Source of the DNA: Corynebacterium auriscanis
GTDB taxonomy: Bacteria; Actinomycetota; Actinomycetes; Mycobacteriales; Mycobacteriaceae
Length of the DNA stretch: 64,000 nucleotides
Reading direction: 5' to 3'
Assembly: GCF_030408435.1 (NCBI RefSeq)
Contig: NZ_CP047046.1
Coordinates: 912,572-976,571 of the forward strand
Part shown: in pieces, positions 35,556 to 44,684 of the stretch
How the letters are laid out: each line of letters starts with the position of its first letter
Position numbering within the stretch: the first letter of the stretch is position 1
The notes under the pieces: model-generated
Database searches by the model: none
What the model saw: only the letters and a program-made list of their open reading frames with translations
What the model was told of the DNA's origin: nothing
Made by a program: the position numbers and the translations under genes

Positions 35556-35786
35556 GTTGAAGGCCTCGCTATCCGTTTCGCCGCCACGTGGCACGCGCCA
35601 CTCGGCATTCCGCGACCCGGGTTCCTGACTCCGCAGTCCGATACGGCACCGTAGCCCGACAATGCGCGAAGGTATGGGCTGCAGCTCAGCCCAGCACTGC
35701 ACCGCGGGTCAGTACCGTCCCGCCCACGATCTTGACAACAGAAATAAGCATCCACGATCCCGACAACAAAAGAAAGGAGGAAAAGC
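35556..35786. other. region between the hairpin and rsmH
   Basis: About 230 bp, no gene. A TTGACA at about 35734-35739 could be a -35 element but I find no convincing -10 at the right distance. AAAGGAGG at 35773-35780 is the rsmH ribosome site. Confidence 0.4.
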
Positions 35787-36845
35787 ATGAATCAGAACAC
35801 AGAAATACCCAACAATAAAGCGCAGGAACACGGCCATGTGCCTGTGATGCGAGACCGCATGGTCGAACTCGTCGAAACGGGTGTGCGCAGCGATAGTGCT
35901 CCAGTCACACCAATCATCATCGACGGCACGCTGGGCGCCGGTGGGCATGCGGAGGCTTTTCTTTCTTCTTTTGAGGACGCCATTGTCATTGGCTTCGATC
36001 GGGACCCCAATGCATTGGAGGAAGCGTCTGCGCGCCTTGCGCCCTTCGGGGACCGGTTCGTGCCCTTCCGTACCCGTTTTGATGGGATCACGGAAGCTAT
36101 CGAGGACTTAATCGCGCTAGATCGTATCCCGGACGACGTGAAAAGGACTGGTGTCTCCGCGTTTTTCTTCGATTTAGGCGTGTCCTCCATGCAGCTGGAC
36201 CAAGCAGAACGTGGTTTTGCCTACCGAGTGGATGCTCCCTTGGATATGCGCATGGATCCTCGGTTGCCACTCACAGCGGCGGAGATCCTTAACACTTACT
36301 CCCACGGTGATCTCGCTCGAATCCTCAAAACCTACGGTGAGGAACGCTTCGCGGGCAAGATCGCCTCGGCGGTGGTGCGCGAGCGGGAGAAGGAACCGTT
36401 CAAAACTTCGGCTCGTCTGGTGGAATTGCTCTATTCCTCTATTCCGGCGGCTGCCCGCCGTACTGGCGGACATCCCGCAAAGCGAACCTTCCAAGCGCTG
36501 CGTATCGAGGTGAATGCCGAGTTGGAGGCACTGGAAAATGCACTTCCCATCGCCGCGGCGTGGACTCACATCGGAGGGGTGAACGTCTACATGAGTTACC
36601 AGTCCCTTGAGGACAAAATCGTCAAAAGTGCTTTTGGTGGCCTCACGTCCTCGCAAACTCCGCCGGGACTTCCCATGGAACTTCCCGGTACGGAGCCGGA
36701 GTTTGCGATGATCACCCGCCGTGCCGAAAAGGCAACGGAACTGGAAATCGCAGAAAACTCCCGCGCGGCGCCAGTTCGAGTTCGCGCGGCACGGCGGGTC
36801 AGCGATAGGGGAAAACAAGGTTTCCCCTACGCCAACCACAACTAA
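35787..36845 (+). CDS. rsmH: 16S rRNA (cytosine(1402)-N4)-methyltransferase
   Basis: A 352-residue SAM-dependent methyltransferase that modifies C1402 in the 16S rRNA decoding site (old name MraW). The SAM-binding loop is [16 protein letters not shown], followed by GFDRDPNAL; the family segments [18 protein letters not shown] and [12 protein letters not shown] are present. The strong AAAGGAGG site 6 nt before ATG fixes the start. It is the first enzyme gene of the dcw cluster. Confidence 0.96.
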   Translation: MNQNTEIPNNKAQEHGHVPVMRDRMVELVETGVRSDSAPVTPIIIDGTLGAGGHAEAFLSSFEDAIVIGFDRDPNALEEASARLAPFGDRFVPFRTRFDGITEAIEDLIALDRIPDDVKRTGVSAFFFDLGVSSMQLDQAERGFAYRVDAPLDMRMDPRLPLTAAEILNTYSHGDLARILKTYGEERFAGKIASAVVREREKEPFKTSARLVELLYSSIPAAARRTGGHPAKRTFQALRIEVNAELEALENALPIAAAWTHIGGVNVYMSYQSLEDKIVKSAFGGLTSSQTPPGLPMELPGTEPEFAMITRRAEKATELEIAENSRAAPVRVRAARRVSDRGKQGFPYANHN

Positions 36846-36973
36846 GCGCACAGAAGCGAGAATTCTCGCAGATCATCCGAACTAGCTCTCAACTTCCAAG
36901 CGCTTTCGATGAAATCTTTCGCACACCTCTCACCACAACCCTCAACCTCAACTAGAACATTAAGGAACAAAGA

Positions 36974-37948
36974 ATGACACCGACAGGTACCCTCCGCGAC
37001 CTGCACGAGCCATCCGCTTCCAGTTCCCGCGTGGCTTCTCGTCGTGAGAAGTCGAGCGCTTCCTACGCCGAGGATGCACAGCCTACGTCGAGGGCATCTC
37101 GGTGGGCCACAACACAGAGTTCTGGTGTGCGCGCCCCAGAACGCGAGCGCCGGACCAGTCGCCCACAGCGAACGGGCTCACCGGTGCGCACCACGCCCCG
37201 TCGCAACTCCCGTGTTGGCTCGAAACAACAGATCTCGGTCCGTGGACGTCGGGTCATTGCAACATCTCCGGCCAACACCCGCCTTCGCCGTCGCATTGTC
37301 GGTTCTGCTATTGCCTTCGTCCTGGGTATCGCTGGGGTGATGGCCCTGTCCGGTGTGACTACCGAGCAGTCCTTCCAGATCGCCGACGCGAACGCGCGCA
37401 GCAAGCAACTGGATAACGAATTGGAGAGCCTCAACCGGGATGTGGAATTGGCGAAGTCCTCAGGTCGCATCGCAGCTGAAGCCACTAAAATGGGTATGCT
37501 CGCCCCCGACCAGGCGGCGGTTCTAGATGCCAATGGTAAAAAGATCAAGGAAGTCCGCCCAGGGGACAGCTCCAAGGATCGCGAGGTCATTGATGTCAAC
37601 GGTGAGGTAAGCCGTCGCGGTGCAACAAGTAATCCCAACGAGACCAACCGCGTGGAGGGGTTGGCTCCCAACAATCCAATGCTGGCTGGCAACGTTGCCC
37701 CCCGAGGTCGGACATCGGCTCCTAGCAACAATGGCGAGCTGCCGTACAGCGATTCGCCGGTAGGGGCACCCGCGGGCAACCGTGCGCCTGCCCTGGCACC
37801 AGCACCAGCACCAGCACCAGCACCAGCGCCGCGCGGACAAAACGCGCCCGCGCCTGCTCCCGCCCCTGCTGCCAACCGCGCTCCGGCGCCTGCTCCGGCA
37901 CCCGCACCCGCCCCAGCACCTGTCCCGGCCCCGGCACCTGCTCGGTAG
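36974..37948 (+). CDS. ftsL: FtsL-like septum protein with Pro/Ala tail
   Basis: A 324-residue bitopic membrane protein in the ftsL position between rsmH and ftsI. A long basic cytoplasmic N-terminus (about 1-110) precedes one transmembrane helix (about 114-133), then a leucine/aspartate-rich coiled coil (ANARSKQLDNELESLNRDVEL, about 138-160) typical of FtsL, and a Ser/Asn-rich part. The last 65 or so residues are almost pure Ala-Pro dipeptide repeats (AP)n. The coiled coil would pair with FtsB/DivIC and FtsQ. ATG has AAGGAAC upstream. Confidence 0.82.
   Translation: MTPTGTLRDLHEPSASSSRVASRREKSSASYAEDAQPTSRASRWATTQSSGVRAPERERRTSRPQRTGSPVRTTPRRNSRVGSKQQISVRGRRVIATSPANTRLRRRIVGSAIAFVLGIAGVMALSGVTTEQSFQIADANARSKQLDNELESLNRDVELAKSSGRIAAEATKMGMLAPDQAAVLDANGKKIKEVRPGDSSKDREVIDVNGEVSRRGATSNPNETNRVEGLAPNNPMLAGNVAPRGRTSAPSNNGELPYSDSPVGAPAGNRAPALAPAPAPAPAPAPRGQNAPAPAPAPAANRAPAPAPAPAPAPAPVPAPAPAR
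37878..37945. repeat. Ala-Pro codon repeat at the 3' end of ftsL
   Basis: An irregular 6-bp repeat (GCNCCN) encodes the Ala-Pro tail; a purer CACCAG run lies just upstream at about 37798-37825. Such tracts are prone to slippage and length change between strains. Confidence 0.7.
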
Positions 37949-38182
37949 GGCCCATTGGACGCGAACGTGGGCACAGGGTGGCGTCGGATAAAAGGTGCAG
38001 CCCAACCGCCGCGACGGCAAACTAGCCAACCAACCTGGAGCCCACGCGGCGGGGAAACTGGATGGCACAACTGCACCAGCACCAAACGCACGACTTCGAG
38101 ACACGCCGGGGTTAAACCCCCGGCTTCTCGCGGTTGAGTGGGGACAATAGGCAAGCATTGAAAAATGAGGAGGAACGAGACT

Positions 38183-40117
38183 GTGAGACCGCAGCGATCT
38201 GAACCACCGCGGCGCAGCGACGCGCCGCAGGACAGGGGTTCTGCATCTCGTGGTAAGGAGACCTGGTGGCGCGCCGCCATGGCCCTGGAACACAGTCCGG
38301 CTACGTTCAACAAGCGCGTGCGCCTTGTTATCGTAATTATCTTTATCCTCGTCATCGCCATGGTTCTGCGCTTGGCATGGGTGCAGATCATCGCGGGGGA
38401 GAGGCTGTCGATGCAAGCGCAGGCTCAGCGCACCGCAACCATTGCAGATCCCGCGCACCGCGGAAAGATTGTCGATCGGAATGGCCAGGTGCTGGCCTAT
38501 ACGATGGAGGCCCGCTCGCTGTCGGTCCACCCCAACAAGCTGCGGGGATGGATGCAAGAACATCATGAGCAGAACCCGGATGAAGTTCTGCCTCCGGACC
38601 AACGCATCGACCAAATTGCGGAGGAGCTACCCAAGCTGATCTCCAAAGACGGCGATGATATTGAGCCGCAGGAAATCAAGGACAAGCTGACCAGCGAGGA
38701 GACCTACGTGGTTCTGGTCCGCAACGTGGACCCCGATATCGCGGCCCGTGTTGTGGAGAAATTCCCCGAGATCACCTCGGAACGTCAAGATATTCGGCAG
38801 TACCCCAACGGTGCGGTTGGCTCCAACTTCATTGGAAAGATCAGCACCGATAACCAGGGACAATTTGGGCTGGAGCTTTCCCAGGATTCCAAGCTGCAGG
38901 GCATAAATGGTTCACGCACGGTAGATATCGCCGGCGATGGATACCTGATTCCCGGCTCCACACGCGATCAGCACCCTGCTGTCGACGGGGACCAGTACAA
39001 CTTGACTATTGATGTCGACGCCCAAACGTTCATCCAGCAACAAGTTCAGCAGGCGCGGGAGAAGTCCGGTGCCAAGTCCGTATCCGCGGTGGTGCTGGAT
39101 TCCCAGTCAGGCAAGATCCTTTCCTTGGCTTCCTCGGACACGATCAACCCGAACGGGGATGTCGAAAAGCAGCTGAAGCAGAAGAAGGTCTTCGGTGACC
39201 GAAATACTGCCGACTCGTTTGAACCGGGTTCAGTTGCCAAGATTATGACGGCTGCGGCGGCGGTGGAGGATAAGAAGACCCGCCCGGACGAGGTTTTGAA
39301 GGTTCCCGGCTCCATCGAGATGTCCGGGGTGACCGTTCGCGATGCGTGGCAACATGGAGATCTGCCTCTGACCACCACGGGTGTGTTTGGCAAGTCTTCG
39401 AATGTCGGCACCCTGATGCTGGCCCAGCGTGTGGGTGAGGACAAGATGTACGATTACTTCCGCAAATTCGGGGTGGGCCAAGCCCCGGGTGTGGGTTTGC
39501 CGTATGAAACCGCGGGATACATGCCAGATCGCAACCAGTGGTCGGGTGGCACTTTCGCAAACCTGCCCATCGGACAAGGCATGTCCATGAGCTTGTTGCA
39601 AATGGCTAGCATTTACCAAGCCTTAGCCAATGGCGGCGAGCGTATTGAACCCCGCCTGATTGAAAGGACCATCAAGGCCGATGGCACGGAGATCCCAGGT
39701 ACGGAACCAAAGCGCACCCAGGTTGTCAGCCCCAAGACCGCGCGTACGGTGATCGATATGTTCCGGGCAGTGACCCAAAGTGATCCCACGGGTGTGCAGC
39801 AGGGCACGGGTTCATCCGGAGTCATTAAGGGATACCAAACATCGGGCAAGACAGGTACCGCGCAGCAGGTGGACCCGAAGACGGGCTCGTACTCCAATTC
39901 GAACTACTGGATTACATTCGCTGGCATTGCACCCGCCGATGATCCGCGCTTTGTCGTGGCCCTGATGATGGACGACCCACAGCGCGGACCCGATGGCGGG
40001 GCCGGAGGGTCAGCCGCACCGCTGTTCAGCGATATTGGATCGTGGCTGTTGGATCATTACAACGTCCCACCATCGCCCACCGAAGGGCCAAAACTCATGT
40101 TGGAGGCAAGGAACTAA
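38183..40117 (+). CDS. ftsI: peptidoglycan D,D-transpeptidase FtsI (PBP3, PBP2b-like)
   Basis: A 644-residue class B penicillin-binding protein for septal cross-linking. A cytoplasmic N-terminus, one membrane helix (about residues 45-65), a pedestal domain and a transpeptidase domain are visible. Active-site motifs are S350-VAK, S405-S-N and K556-TG. The start is GTG 38183, because GAGGAGG (38167-38173) lies 9 nt before it; the in-frame ATG 38165 would place the ribosome site inside the coding sequence. The stop overlaps the murE start (TAATG). Confidence 0.94.
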   Translation: MRPQRSEPPRRSDAPQDRGSASRGKETWWRAAMALEHSPATFNKRVRLVIVIIFILVIAMVLRLAWVQIIAGERLSMQAQAQRTATIADPAHRGKIVDRNGQVLAYTMEARSLSVHPNKLRGWMQEHHEQNPDEVLPPDQRIDQIAEELPKLISKDGDDIEPQEIKDKLTSEETYVVLVRNVDPDIAARVVEKFPEITSERQDIRQYPNGAVGSNFIGKISTDNQGQFGLELSQDSKLQGINGSRTVDIAGDGYLIPGSTRDQHPAVDGDQYNLTIDVDAQTFIQQQVQQAREKSGAKSVSAVVLDSQSGKILSLASSDTINPNGDVEKQLKQKKVFGDRNTADSFEPGSVAKIMTAAAAVEDKKTRPDEVLKVPGSIEMSGVTVRDAWQHGDLPLTTTGVFGKSSNVGTLMLAQRVGEDKMYDYFRKFGVGQAPGVGLPYETAGYMPDRNQWSGGTFANLPIGQGMSMSLLQMASIYQALANGGERIEPRLIERTIKADGTEIPGTEPKRTQVVSPKTARTVIDMFRAVTQSDPTGVQQGTGSSGVIKGYQTSGKTGTAQQVDPKTGSYSNSNYWITFAGIAPADDPRFVVALMMDDPQRGPDGGAGGSAAPLFSDIGSWLLDHYNVPPSPTEGPKLMLEARN

Positions 40118-41865
40118 TGACTACTTTGCGGATTCTCGCTGAGGTCACTGGCGGTCGTATATCCCAAGGGCATGATGACGTGGCGGTGACCAGTGCGGCA
40201 ATCGGTTCTTCGGATGTTGCCGAAGGAGGACTGTTCTGTGCGGTTCCTGGGCTTCACGCACATGGTGCGCAATACGCGGCTTCTTCTAAGGCAGCGGCGG
40301 TGCTCACGGATCCCGCGGGCGAGGAGATTCTTCAGGCCCAAGCCAGCGACCTGCCTCGGTTGATTGTGGATGACGTCCGCCTTTGGATGGGCCCGGTCGC
40401 GGCTGAGATTTACGGTTATCCTGCGCGCAAGCTGTCCATCATTGGAATCACGGGTACGTCGGGTAAAACAACCACCAGCTATCTGGTGGAAAAGGCTCTG
40501 TTGGCAAAGCATTCCGTAGGCATTATCGGTACCACCGGAACCCGCATTAATGGCCGGCCCATCCCCACGCAGCTGACTACACCTGAGGCGCCCACCATGC
40601 AGTCCCTGCTGGCGACCATGGTGGATGAGGGTGTAACCCATGTGGTCATGGAGGTATCCTCTCACGCGCTGGAACTCGGCCGCGTGCGTGGTATCGACTT
40701 TGATGTCGCCGCCTTCACGAACCTCAGCCAGGACCACCTGGATTTTCACCCCACGATGGAGGATTACTTCCAAGCTAAGTCGCGGTTGTTTACTGGCGCA
40801 GATTCTTCCAGTCTTTTTAACGACGCCCCCTCGGGCTCAGCGGACACCGATTTGGCTGTGGGGGCCAACGAGCCCGAGGGCGCTGCCCGGGCTCCCCATA
40901 CGCGAGCTACCTCAGCCGTCCCCGCTGCTGTTATTTGTGTGGACGATGAGTGGGGACAACGTATGGCCGCATTGGCTGCACGACGGCACGGCCCGTGCGG
41001 TGGTGCGGTTGCACCGGTGCTGGCTGTTCGTACAACTGGAACGGCGAAGGAACCGGCGGACCCCTTCAGCTCTCAGACTGCTCAAGCAGAGGCACAACCC
41101 ATCCCAACGTGGACACTGGATGATGTGCATGTCACCGCGTCCGGGCGCCAGGAGGTTCGTTTCAATACGGGAACCGACCGGGAGCTGGAATACTCCATTG
41201 GTTTAGCCGGCAGCTTTAACGTGGCCAATAGTGCCGTAGCCCTAGCGTGTGTTGCGCAATTGGGAGAGGACGTAGAGGCCGCAGCCCAGCACCTTCGCGA
41301 TGTGCAGGTGCCAGGACGTATGCAGGCCGTGGACGAGGGGCAGGATTTCCTCGCCATGGTGGATTACGCTCACAAGCCCGGTGCCGTAGCCGCAGTGGTT
41401 CGCACACTCGCTGATTACTTGCCTTCGCCGACCGGTCGCATTGGCATCGTGATTGGCGCGGGCGGTAACCGCGATCAGGACAAGCGCCCGAAGATGGGGT
41501 ACCAGGCAGCACTTGTTGCTGATGCCGTGTTCGTCACCGATGACAACCCCCGCGATGAGGATCCGCGCCCGATCCGTGAAGCCATTGTTCAGGGCGCGGA
41601 GGCTGGATTCGCTGAGCGCGGCGTCGAGAAAATGGCCGTAACCCTTGCCAATATTGCAGATAGGGCAGAAGCCATCGAAGCGGCGGTGCAGTGGGCACAG
41701 ACCGGTGATGCGATCGTCGTGGCAGGTAAGGGGCACGAAACTGGGCAATTGGTAGCTGGAGTTGTGCATGAGTTTGACGATGCCCAGCGGCTACGGGCTG
41801 CGATAAAGAGTGCTTTGGCTGGGCGAAAACAGCAAATAAACACAGGCAATCAAGGCGGGATGTGA
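40117..41865 (+). CDS. murE: UDP-MurNAc-tripeptide synthetase (meso-DAP adding)
   Basis: A 582-residue Mur ligase. The ATP loop is GTSGKTT (113-119); DNPRDEDP (476-483) is the signature for meso-diaminopimelate rather than lysine. Two low-complexity insertions (about residues 229-266 and 303-329) lengthen the middle domain compared with other MurE proteins of about 510 residues. ATG 40117 overlaps the ftsI stop; the frame before it lies in ftsI. The product is the substrate of MurF. Confidence 0.96.
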   Translation: MTTLRILAEVTGGRISQGHDDVAVTSAAIGSSDVAEGGLFCAVPGLHAHGAQYAASSKAAAVLTDPAGEEILQAQASDLPRLIVDDVRLWMGPVAAEIYGYPARKLSIIGITGTSGKTTTSYLVEKALLAKHSVGIIGTTGTRINGRPIPTQLTTPEAPTMQSLLATMVDEGVTHVVMEVSSHALELGRVRGIDFDVAAFTNLSQDHLDFHPTMEDYFQAKSRLFTGADSSSLFNDAPSGSADTDLAVGANEPEGAARAPHTRATSAVPAAVICVDDEWGQRMAALAARRHGPCGGAVAPVLAVRTTGTAKEPADPFSSQTAQAEAQPIPTWTLDDVHVTASGRQEVRFNTGTDRELEYSIGLAGSFNVANSAVALACVAQLGEDVEAAAQHLRDVQVPGRMQAVDEGQDFLAMVDYAHKPGAVAAVVRTLADYLPSPTGRIGIVIGAGGNRDQDKRPKMGYQAALVADAVFVTDDNPRDEDPRPIREAIVQGAEAGFAERGVEKMAVTLANIADRAEAIEAAVQWAQTGDAIVVAGKGHETGQLVAGVVHEFDDAQRLRAAIKSALAGRKQQINTGNQGGM

Positions 41866-41872
41866 AGCAGAA

Positions 41873-43387
41873 ATGATTGAATTAACTGTTGGAAAAATCG
41901 CCGAGATTACTGGCGGTGAATTAGTCGACGGGGCCGACCCCGATGCTCCAGTCCTGGGGCCCGTGGAGTTCGATAGCCGTCGCATTGAGCCCGGTGGTAT
42001 TTTCATGGCATTGCCGGGTGCACAGGTGGATGGGCATGACTTTGCGGAATCCGCTGGAGAGCAAGGGGCCGCGCTGCTGATTGTGGGCAAGCCCGTTGGC
42101 GTGCCGGCGCTAGTGGCCCCGGAGGCGGGAATCAGCCAGGAGGCCTCGAACGCCTCGGCTTTCGAACACGACACTCAGGGCCATGGAGCTGCTGTATTGG
42201 CGGCGGTTGATCGGCTAGCTCGTTTTAATACCGACGTTCTTGTGGCGGACCACGGCATGACGGTCGTTGGGGTCACAGGTTCCGCGGGTAAGACCTCGAC
42301 GAAGGACCTTATCGGTGCAATTTTGCGCGTAGCAGGGCCGACAGTCGCGCCTCCCGGCAGTTTCAACAACGAAATCGGGTTGCCTTATACGGCTTTGCGG
42401 GCGGGGGTTGGCACCAAGTTCTTGGTCTCCGAAATGTCGGCCCGAGGAGTGGGGCATATCCGTCACCTCACCGAGGTCACGCCGCCTAATATCGGCGTGG
42501 TGCTGAACGTTGGTTCGGCACACCTGGGCGAGTTCGGTAGTCGCGATGCCATTGCTCAGGCCAAGGGTGAATTGGTGGAAGCGCTGCTGCCGACTGGGCT
42601 GGCAGTTCTCAACGCGGATGACGATAAGGTATCGGCCATGTCTGCGCGAACAGATGCCCGTGTGGTGCGCTTTTCCACGAACCGGTCCACGTGCATCAGC
42701 GCGGGGCGGGAAGTGCCGGTGGACTACTACGCCAGCGATGTTGAACTGGACGAGGTAGCCCGCGCGCGGTTTATGCTGCATCACCCACACGGTGAACCCG
42801 TCCGCGTTGAGCTGGGAGTTTTCGGTGCACACCAGGTTTCCAACGCCTTGGCTGCTGCAGCCGTTGGCATGGAATGCGGCATCAGCGCGGACAATGTGGC
42901 GCAGGCCTTGTGCCAGCATGTGGCCGCTAGTGTTAACCGTATGGACGTACGCACACGTGCCCGTGATGGGGTAACCATCATCAACGATTCCTATAACGCG
43001 AATCCTGAATCCATGCGCGCTGGGATTGACGCCCTGGCCTACACCGCGTCGGGTCGCGATGGAGCCGAAAGCTGGGCGGTTTTGGGCCAGATGGGCGAGC
43101 TGGGTGACGATGCCACCGAAGAACACGCGGAACTAGGCCACGCGTTGCGCCAGCGCCGCATTTGTCACGCGGTCATCGTTGGCAACGGTGTGAACCAGCA
43201 AGCGCTGGCGCACGCCGCGCGCGAAGACGGTGTGGATACTCACATCGTGGAAAATACAGATGCAGCCGTGAATTTCTTGGACTATAGCCTGCATAAAAAC
43301 GATGTTGTATTGATTAAAGCCTCATACTCCGATGGCTTGTGGGCAGTAGCTGAGGGCTTGCTCCTCGGTGAAGAAGAAGGAGCGTAA
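41873..43387 (+). CDS. murF: UDP-MurNAc-tripeptide:D-Ala-D-Ala ligase
   Basis: A 504-residue Mur ligase that completes the UDP-MurNAc-pentapeptide. The ATP loop is [13 protein letters not shown], followed by [11 protein letters not shown] (a MurF hallmark) and [13 protein letters not shown]. The start lies 7 bp after murE. It is coupled to mraY downstream (8 bp gap). A Ser/Ala/His segment near residues 85-105 ([16 protein letters not shown]) is somewhat longer than usual. Confidence 0.96.
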   Translation: MIELTVGKIAEITGGELVDGADPDAPVLGPVEFDSRRIEPGGIFMALPGAQVDGHDFAESAGEQGAALLIVGKPVGVPALVAPEAGISQEASNASAFEHDTQGHGAAVLAAVDRLARFNTDVLVADHGMTVVGVTGSAGKTSTKDLIGAILRVAGPTVAPPGSFNNEIGLPYTALRAGVGTKFLVSEMSARGVGHIRHLTEVTPPNIGVVLNVGSAHLGEFGSRDAIAQAKGELVEALLPTGLAVLNADDDKVSAMSARTDARVVRFSTNRSTCISAGREVPVDYYASDVELDEVARARFMLHHPHGEPVRVELGVFGAHQVSNALAAAAVGMECGISADNVAQALCQHVAASVNRMDVRTRARDGVTIINDSYNANPESMRAGIDALAYTASGRDGAESWAVLGQMGELGDDATEEHAELGHALRQRRICHAVIVGNGVNQQALAHAAREDGVDTHIVENTDAAVNFLDYSLHKNDVVLIKASYSDGLWAVAEGLLLGEEEGA

Positions 43388-43395
43388 CACCCCTC

Positions 43396-44496
43396 ATGAC
43401 GCAGATTTTTGTGGCCGGCGCGTTGGCTTTTCTCGTGTCCGTGTTCTTTACCCCCGTACTGATCAAGCGGTTTTCCGCGGAAGGGCTGGGGCAGGAGATC
43501 CGCGAGGACGGTCCAAAGTCCCACCTGAAAAAGCGCGGTACGCCGACCATGGGCGGTATCGCCATCCTTGTCGGCATCACCGCTGGGTATGTGGTCGCCG
43601 CACTCCTAGGATGGGTGACCAGAGGCGCGGGTCCGGGAATCTCGGGATTCCTGGTTTTGGGCCTCACCTTGGCCTTGGGCAGCTTGGGCTTCGCAGATGA
43701 TTACATCAAACTGGTTAAGGGTCGCAACCTGGGGTTGAACGCAAAAGCTAAGCTAGCGGGGCAGTTCGCCACCGCCATCGTCTTCGGAATCCTCATTCTG
43801 CAATTCCCCGACGAGCACGGGTTGACCCCAGGGTCCACCCACCTGTCGTTCATCCGCGATATTGCCGTGTTCAACTTCGACATTGGCCCCACCGTCGTTG
43901 GCATCGCCATTTTCCTAGCTTTCATCTACTTGGTGATCGCCGCGTGGTCCAACGCTGTGAACTTGACCGATGGGCTGGACGGTTTGGCCTCCGGTGTGAC
44001 TGCCATGGTCATGGGTACATACGTTCTCATCACGTTCTGGCAATTCAGGAATTCGTGTTCGACGGGTGCTGCCGCGGGATGCTACTCGGTACGCGACCCA
44101 CTGGACCTTGCCATGCTGGCCTCCGCGGGCCTCGGCGCCTGCCTTGGCTTTTTGTGGTGGAACGCCGCCCCAGCGAAGATTTTCATGGGCGATACCGGAT
44201 CCCTCGCGTTGGGTGGTCTTGTGGCTGGCTTGTCGTTGACCACTCAAACCGAGCTGCTGATGGTGCTGGTTGGACTAGTCTTCGTAGCAGAGGCAGCCAG
44301 CGTGATGATCCAGGTGATCGGCTTCAAGGCTACCGGTAAACGCGTGTTCCGCATGGCGCCCATTCACCACCACTTCGAAAATGGCGGGTGGGCAGAAACA
44401 ACCGTGGTCATTCGCTTTTGGCTGATAGCCGGCCTCGCGGCCATGAGTGGATTCGCCATCTTCTATGGTGAATGGCTCACTTCGGTCAGTTTGTAA
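43396..44496 (+). CDS. mraY: phospho-MurNAc-pentapeptide translocase
   Basis: A 366-residue membrane enzyme with about ten helices that moves phospho-MurNAc-pentapeptide to undecaprenyl (here decaprenyl) phosphate, making lipid I. The catalytic aspartates are in [13 protein letters not shown] and [10 protein letters not shown]; the C-terminal HHHFE histidine triad is present ([11 protein letters not shown]). GTPTMGG near residue 48 is another signature. Confidence 0.97.
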   Translation: MTQIFVAGALAFLVSVFFTPVLIKRFSAEGLGQEIREDGPKSHLKKRGTPTMGGIAILVGITAGYVVAALLGWVTRGAGPGISGFLVLGLTLALGSLGFADDYIKLVKGRNLGLNAKAKLAGQFATAIVFGILILQFPDEHGLTPGSTHLSFIRDIAVFNFDIGPTVVGIAIFLAFIYLVIAAWSNAVNLTDGLDGLASGVTAMVMGTYVLITFWQFRNSCSTGAAAGCYSVRDPLDLAMLASAGLGACLGFLWWNAAPAKIFMGDTGSLALGGLVAGLSLTTQTELLMVLVGLVFVAEAASVMIQVIGFKATGKRVFRMAPIHHHFENGGWAETTVVIRFWLIAGLAAMSGFAIFYGEWLTSVSL

Positions 44497-44542
44497 TCGC
44501 AGCTTGACATCACCGCACGCCTTCGAGTTAGGAAACACGACC

Positions 44543-44572
44543 GTGACTCCCGCACACCCCGCAAACGCCTAA
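44543..44572 (+). CDS. candidate minicistron 1 before murD (9 codons)
   Basis: GTG start 11 nt after TTAGGA, encoding MTPAHPANA and then TAA. Its initiation region is identical to that of murD, so ribosomes able to start murD should start here as well. No function is known. It could be a passive result of duplication or a short leader peptide; no run of a single amino acid is present to suggest classical attenuation. Confidence 0.3.
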   Translation: MTPAHPANA

Positions 44573-44613
44573 AGCCCGCACAGCCACACCCCTTCTAGTT
44601 TGAAAGCAGCACC

Positions 44614-44643
44614 GTGACTCCCGCACACCCCGCAAACGCCTAA
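44614..44643 (+). CDS. candidate minicistron 2 before murD (9 codons)
   Basis: The same nine codons as minicistron 1, identical in bases, but with a diverged upstream part (TTTGAAAG in place of TAGGAAAC), so its ribosome site is weaker. It ends 41 nt before the murD start. Confidence 0.25.
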   Translation: MTPAHPANA

Positions 44644-44684
44644 AGCCCGCACAGCCACACTTCATCGAGTTAGGAAACACGACC

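Noticed and set aside
35734..35760. sigma-A promoter for rsmH based on TTGACA
   Set aside because: No acceptable -10 hexamer at 16-19 bp downstream.
37063..38391. Long minus-strand open frame (442 codons) opposite ftsL
   Set aside because: It mirrors the Ala-Pro codon repeat of ftsL, giving Gly/Ala runs, and has no recognisable domain.
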